Shown piece by piece: positions 49,101 to 55,100 of a stretch of 64,000 bases of DNA. The first letter of the stretch is position 1, and every line of letters starts with the position of its first letter. The stretch is from NCBI GenBank assembly GCA_964016985.1, contig OZ024830.1, positions 77,310,763 through 77,374,762 of the forward strand, read 5' to 3'. Origin of the DNA: Anodontia alba (lineage: Eukaryota; Mollusca; Bivalvia; Lucinida; Lucinidae). The position numbers were made by a program, and so were the translations under genes. The notes beneath the pieces are model-generated. The model was not told the DNA's origin. It was given only the letters and a program-made list of their open reading frames with translations, and ran no database searches.

Positions 49101-52100
49101 AATAGGAAGGATGTCTCAACTAATGCCGTCAGTCTTGTGTTGCCTACCTTGTCGCCTACATTCTCCGCGTCTTGTAGCTGAGAGATCAGCCATTGTAACT
49201 GTCCAGCCGGGTCTGTTGTGTTGATTAGTAACCACCAGTTTCCAGTGTTACAGAAATTCATGTTAAGTGAGATGACGCGAAGGCCCGGGAAAGCGGAATG
49301 GGAATAGAAGCCACCCCTGGAAAACAAAGTACACCGTGCCGTGAAAAGTTATCTTCGGGACAACCGTGAACAGTTTCTAATGATTACACACAAGATACTA
49401 TTAGTTTACAACATACTATTATTTTACGTCGAAACTTTATAACATACTATTATTTTATGTCGAAATTTTATAACATACTATTATTTTACGTACCTAAATT
49501 ATCTCCCATTGTAAGTTTTTTGTCATATTGATCACTTTTGTGCTCCCTAGACTTGGTCGTAAAGAGCAGTCAAAACCAAGGCACGATAAATTTGATAGTA
49601 ACAGAACGCTTGTGTCATGATTATCATTTGTTGAAAGTTTCAGTCATAATAATTCTCAAACATGATTTTGTTTCATAATTTTATATGTTATGTACGTTTA
49701 TAGCTCACAGAGAGTAACAGACGATAATAGGAGATAAACATTTTGAAATTGTTTTCATTCGGAATTTCTCTGATTGATGAAGATCGCGAATTTCCTAAAT
49801 TATACTGTATTCCTGAATAGCACAAGAATCCATATAAACAACGATACATTGCGGACTCAGCTAAGTGCTCAACTGAAACCCTCTCACAAAGTCTAACGAA
49901 TCCTTGCAGCAGTAAACGAACGGCTTTAGAAGTATTGCAACACCGCATACGCGAAAAGCGTTGTGAATGAAATGTGGATTTTGAAAAACTCCATAGAGCT
50001 CCTGCAAAATTTACAATCAGACATTCCACCCTGTAAGCAGTATTAACTCTTTCGATTTCTGAACTCTTTATATCACAATTCCTCACGACAAACTGAAATC
50101 CAAATTACGAGATATTGTTAACCAGTGTTTCTTTCACAAGAACGAAAATCGTCGCTTCCAGTATGTTGCCCTTGGCCATGTAGACACATACTTTGTTCAG
50201 GGTCACTCAGATGCACCACAAAAATACTCTGATGCAGATGTTGTAAAGATGATGGAATATCTAATCGACAACACCTCTGTGGAATTTGGTGGACAAATAT
50301 TTCAACAAACAATCGACATTCCTTACGCTCGAGCCTGCTCTGATTATCAGGACTATCAAACGAGGAAAACAGTTCATTACAAAACTGTTGACTCAGGGAT
50401 CAGAACTGAACTGCTGTCAACATTTAAGAAGATCTATGAAAGGCATTATGACCTTGTCAATCCCTACAATGTGGCTGTTTCCTGACATGTCTGACGTTTT
50501 GCCAGAGCCAAGCCATAAATAGGCTTTCTAAACCCTGGACATTACTATTCCCGTATTTTCCTGAATCTCTGTTCAAGGTGACAGGCATGGTGGACGAAGT
50601 ATGCTTATCAAGTAATGCTTACATTCCATAGACGCCTGATTACACCCAATTTATTTTGCGTCCATGTCTGTCTGTCTTAACATATGATTTTGCCGCCCAT
50701 TGAATGGAAGACTGTTCTTTCCTTCTACAGTCAACTGGCGAACAGGCTATGTAACTACGCCAAATATTGAAATGAAGAAATTTCTACATGTTGCATTGAC
50801 GCTAACGCGAAATGTAGACATTTCTACTTTTTCAGTTGATATTAACGCAAAATGAAAAAAAAAATCTATATTTTGCGTTAGCGTCAACGTAAAATATAGA
50901 AATTCCAAAATTTTGCGTAGATAAGTGGGATAGTTACGTTTTAGCTCGTCTATATGAAATAAATACTACTATGAACGCACATCATTCATCTTAATAACAA
51001 TTATTTTTGTGTCATGAAGTGATGCTCGGCGCAGTTCACAGTACAGTGATTTGTCTTATACTGACGGACATACAGACGTCAGTGAAAAAAAAACCTTCTC
51101 CAATATGGGTAAAATATAAAAAAAAAAAAAAAAAACATGAAACCATAATAGCACGGCCTATCGAGGGGCAAAAAGGTAACCCTCTGAATAATTGACGAAA
51201 TTTGTCCATTAGCAATCCCAAACCAGATCTTCACAATATCAATGCACATATTAATTTTGGTGAAAATCCATTGATATTTACACAAGTTATCATCCGAAAA
51301 CGATAATAAGAACATTTGGTGGGCAAATAACACTGTCCAATGTTGACGAAATTTGTCCATTAGCAATCTTAAATAAGAACTACACAATATCAATGCACAT
51401 ATCAAGTTTGGTGAAAATCCACTGTTATTTACTCAAATTATCTTCCAGAAACGAAAATATTTACATATGGAGGGCAGATAACATTGTCAAGACTTGACAA
51501 AATTTGCCCATTAGTAATCCTAAATCATATCTACACAATATCAATGCACATACCAAGTTTGGTGAAAACCCATTAAAATTTACTCGATTTATTGTCCGGA
51601 AACGGCAATAAAGGCGGAAGACAGACGGGCAGATGGACACACGGACGTCTAACGTGAAACCATAATACCCCTCTTTGGATTCCTCGTTTCCTTTAGATTA
51701 TTCGTGCAACAAGCGAAACCTCTGACCAATCCCATCTTCGGCAAAGGTTGTTCATGAATACCATATTGTTAGGCTACCCAAGTCGAAATCTCAGGATGAT
51801 CTATAGTGATCACTGCAAGGGCGTCGTCCAGACATCCTTTTACATTTTCAATTGACTTTCCAAATAAAATACAAATCTAAAAGGTTGCCTTTGGAATTAA
51901 CCCTAGTCCTGCTGAACCCGGATATGTCCTGCCTTTGCAAACAGCGCAGATCCAGATCAGTTGGCTTCTTTAGAAGCCAACATCTGGATCTGCAGTGTAT
52001 GCCATGAAGTATGTGAATTCATATCAACAATATGGATCAAACACTCTGATTGGCTGAAAATTAGAAATAAGCGTGGGTTAAAGAATACACAAAAGAATGA

Positions 52101-55100
52101 AAATCGAAGACTCAGGTTTTATTATGTCTTCATATACAGGTAAGTAATTTGTGAGGCTGTATACGCCACCTAGCACCGACTTCAGCGATATTCGATTTTC
52201 AAAGTAACTAGAATAAGCTCAATGATCCCAAAGGAAATAAACTATAATCTGCACTACGGTGAGGCCGTTGGGTCAAATGTTTCGTGGTCTTGTTCTTAAA
52301 ATGCACTGAGGAAAGTGGATAAATAGATTCTAAAAGAAATTACTCTTGAGAGAAATGAACACACTGACAAAACTGAAAATAGCTGACGTATCAAAGCTTT
52401 CTGAGCCAGACTAGCTAGTTTCGGTCAATTAGGCGTCATCAGTGACCCTCTCATATTTTTTTGAAAAAATCCCGGAATGGGCTCAGTGATCACAAAGACC
52501 CAGAAAATACAAACTATACTATAGTAAACATGGCAGGTTTTCCACTAATTGTCACAAGGAAGACAATTTTTATGACAACTTGTTTTCTTAATACCAAGCT
52601 CCTTCTCACAAAAAAATTCTCCTTCATGTACTGTCTCCTGGCCATCCTTACCTGGATATAGTCTCGACAGTCTCTGCTGGTAACCAGTTGGTCCAACTTT
52701 TCGCCACAGCGTTGTACAGCCACTCCTCTGAATCGTTTCCTTTCACATAAGGTGGCGGAAAACTGTTGGGTAGAAAATAAAACTTAACAGAACTTGAGAC
52801 ACCTGGTAGACTTCGACCATTTATTTGGGAGATATTTTTTTAACTTCTTGTTTGCTTTGTTGAAATCTAACCTCCTTCAGAAACGGGGTTAACTCCAAAA
52901 GGAAACCAGGGAGCAAATTATTTCCTTTTAGGGTAGATCTCTTTTCCAAAAAGAGGTAAAAATAACTTTGACAGAATTACATCCAATTCAAGTGTATCCG
53001 TTTCTCTTAATACCAGAGTGTAAACACCCTACACCACTGGCAAACAGAGTACTCCTAACTGTGATAAGGCATTTATCATGACTGCGGCCTTTCCCCGGTG
53101 ACTCCATTTATGTTTGTTTGTTTTTTTGTTTTGTTTTTTTGCTAAATAAAATATTGATAATCTACATTTTAAGTAAATGACAGACAAAATGTTTACATAT
53201 GTTGTTAGGAAATTCAGCTATGTAAAGTAAAACCGTATTATTTCTCGACTTAAATTAATCAGTATCTAAACATATCATTGCGCCTGAAACTGTATTGCAA
53301 AAGAGATGACTGCTTTATCTGATAAAACCGTATTCACCGGTATAAATAACTTCGGAAAATATTTTATAAACTTCATCCTTAACGCTATGAAATAATGTCT
53401 TGTGAAGATAGCGTTTGCGTGAAACACCTTCAAGTCCTATCTAAATCCGAGCGTTATGGTGACTTACTGTTGGTAAGCCAGTCAAAAGTATTGTAGGTAA
53501 GTCTGGTTATTCAAATAGATTATTAATCTAAATAAAAGAATCATACGTATCATGTAGATATTATGCGACACCCTGCATGCTTAGTAGTAAAGCTAATGAA
53601 TGCTTACAAGTTTGCTGACCCCTTTTTTTGAAAAGATTCAAGTACTTGCGTGGGGAGCAATTACCCGGTGCAAAAGTTGAGTCCCTTTGCAAAAGCCTTT
53701 TCCAGTGACCTTAACATGAAGGCGCATACCTGTTCAGTGGAGTGCTCTCGTAATTACCAAGAGCACATCATTTTGCGGGCAAGTATTTTTTCATTCATCG
53801 GATCGGTATATAGTTGGAGTGATGTAACCTGATCTGTGTGTGGCTGATTTCGAAACACTGTATGGCATTTATTCTTCCACCTTAAAGATGTAGGCTTATA
53901 CCTGTTTACTGGGGCGCTCTCGTGGTTACCCAGAGTGTTGTATACCATTTTACCGGGCAGGTATTTCTTCATCAGATCAGTGTATGTCTGGAGTGATGTT
54001 ACCTGATCTGCACGTGACTGATTCCAAACATTGTGTGGTGGAAGGTCTCCCGTAAAAACAACATAGTCGAACTGAAAGATCAATACATACCCCTGACTAC
54101 TACAGTAACGTGATCAGATGCACTCAGTCACGTTGGCTGAGTATACGTCCCCAGATCACAGGCTTACACGAGACGCTTGTGTGACTGTGAGATCTGGGAA
54201 TATCCACTAGACGTGATACAGAGCGTCAGATCACATTACTATGGTAATAATTATACACCTCGTAAACCCTTAAAGCCTCAGTCACTACTTTCTTTTATTT
54301 TTCGCAGTAAGTAAGGCTTGATATTTCATGCGAATCGAGACGATTCGCATGAAATGTCAAGCCTTAGTTTCTCCCAAAATAAACGAAAACAGAATGTTGT
54401 CTGCTACAATTTTGAATGGCACTTTAATATTCGTTTATTTCTGTTTCTTTACTTGAATGTATCGTTAACGGCCGCTTGGAGCAGTTAAATACACGGGAAC
54501 ATTGCATCCATGTCGCATTGACGTCATGGCGTCAATGTAAAGACACCTTATTTGAGAGAGTGTGACACAGATCTGGAAAAATCGAGCTCTCAACTAATTT
54601 AGCTTTTTTGGATCAGACTGTAAGAAACTGCTTGAAAACTGTATCAACACTCAGTATATTAAAATGTTGGATCTATACATGAGTACTGTTTAGGGAAAGG
54701 TTGAGTGCTCACATTATTAGGCGGAATGTCGATTGCTCACATTACTCGATGGCGGGAGGCCAAGTGTTCACATTATGGCATGGCAGAAGGTCGAGTGCTC
54801 ACATTACTAGATGGCGAGAGGTCGAATACTCACATTACTAGATGGCGGAATGTAGAGTGGTCACTTCACTAGACAGCGGAAAGTCGAGTACTCACATTAC
54901 TGGATGGGACAAGGTTTAGTGCTCACATTACAGGATGGCGAAAGGTGTGTTCACATTACGAGATGGCAGCTTGTTGAATGCCCACATTACTAGACGGCAG
55001 AATGTCGATTAATTACATTACTACATGGCGAAAGGAGAAAAGCTCACATTATTTGGATGGCAGAAGGTCGAGTGCTCAAATTGCTCGATGGCGGAAAGTT

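Noticed and set aside
49688..50086. 132-codon minus-strand ORF
   Set aside because: Antisense of the reverse transcriptase remnant, which is recognisable on the plus strand.
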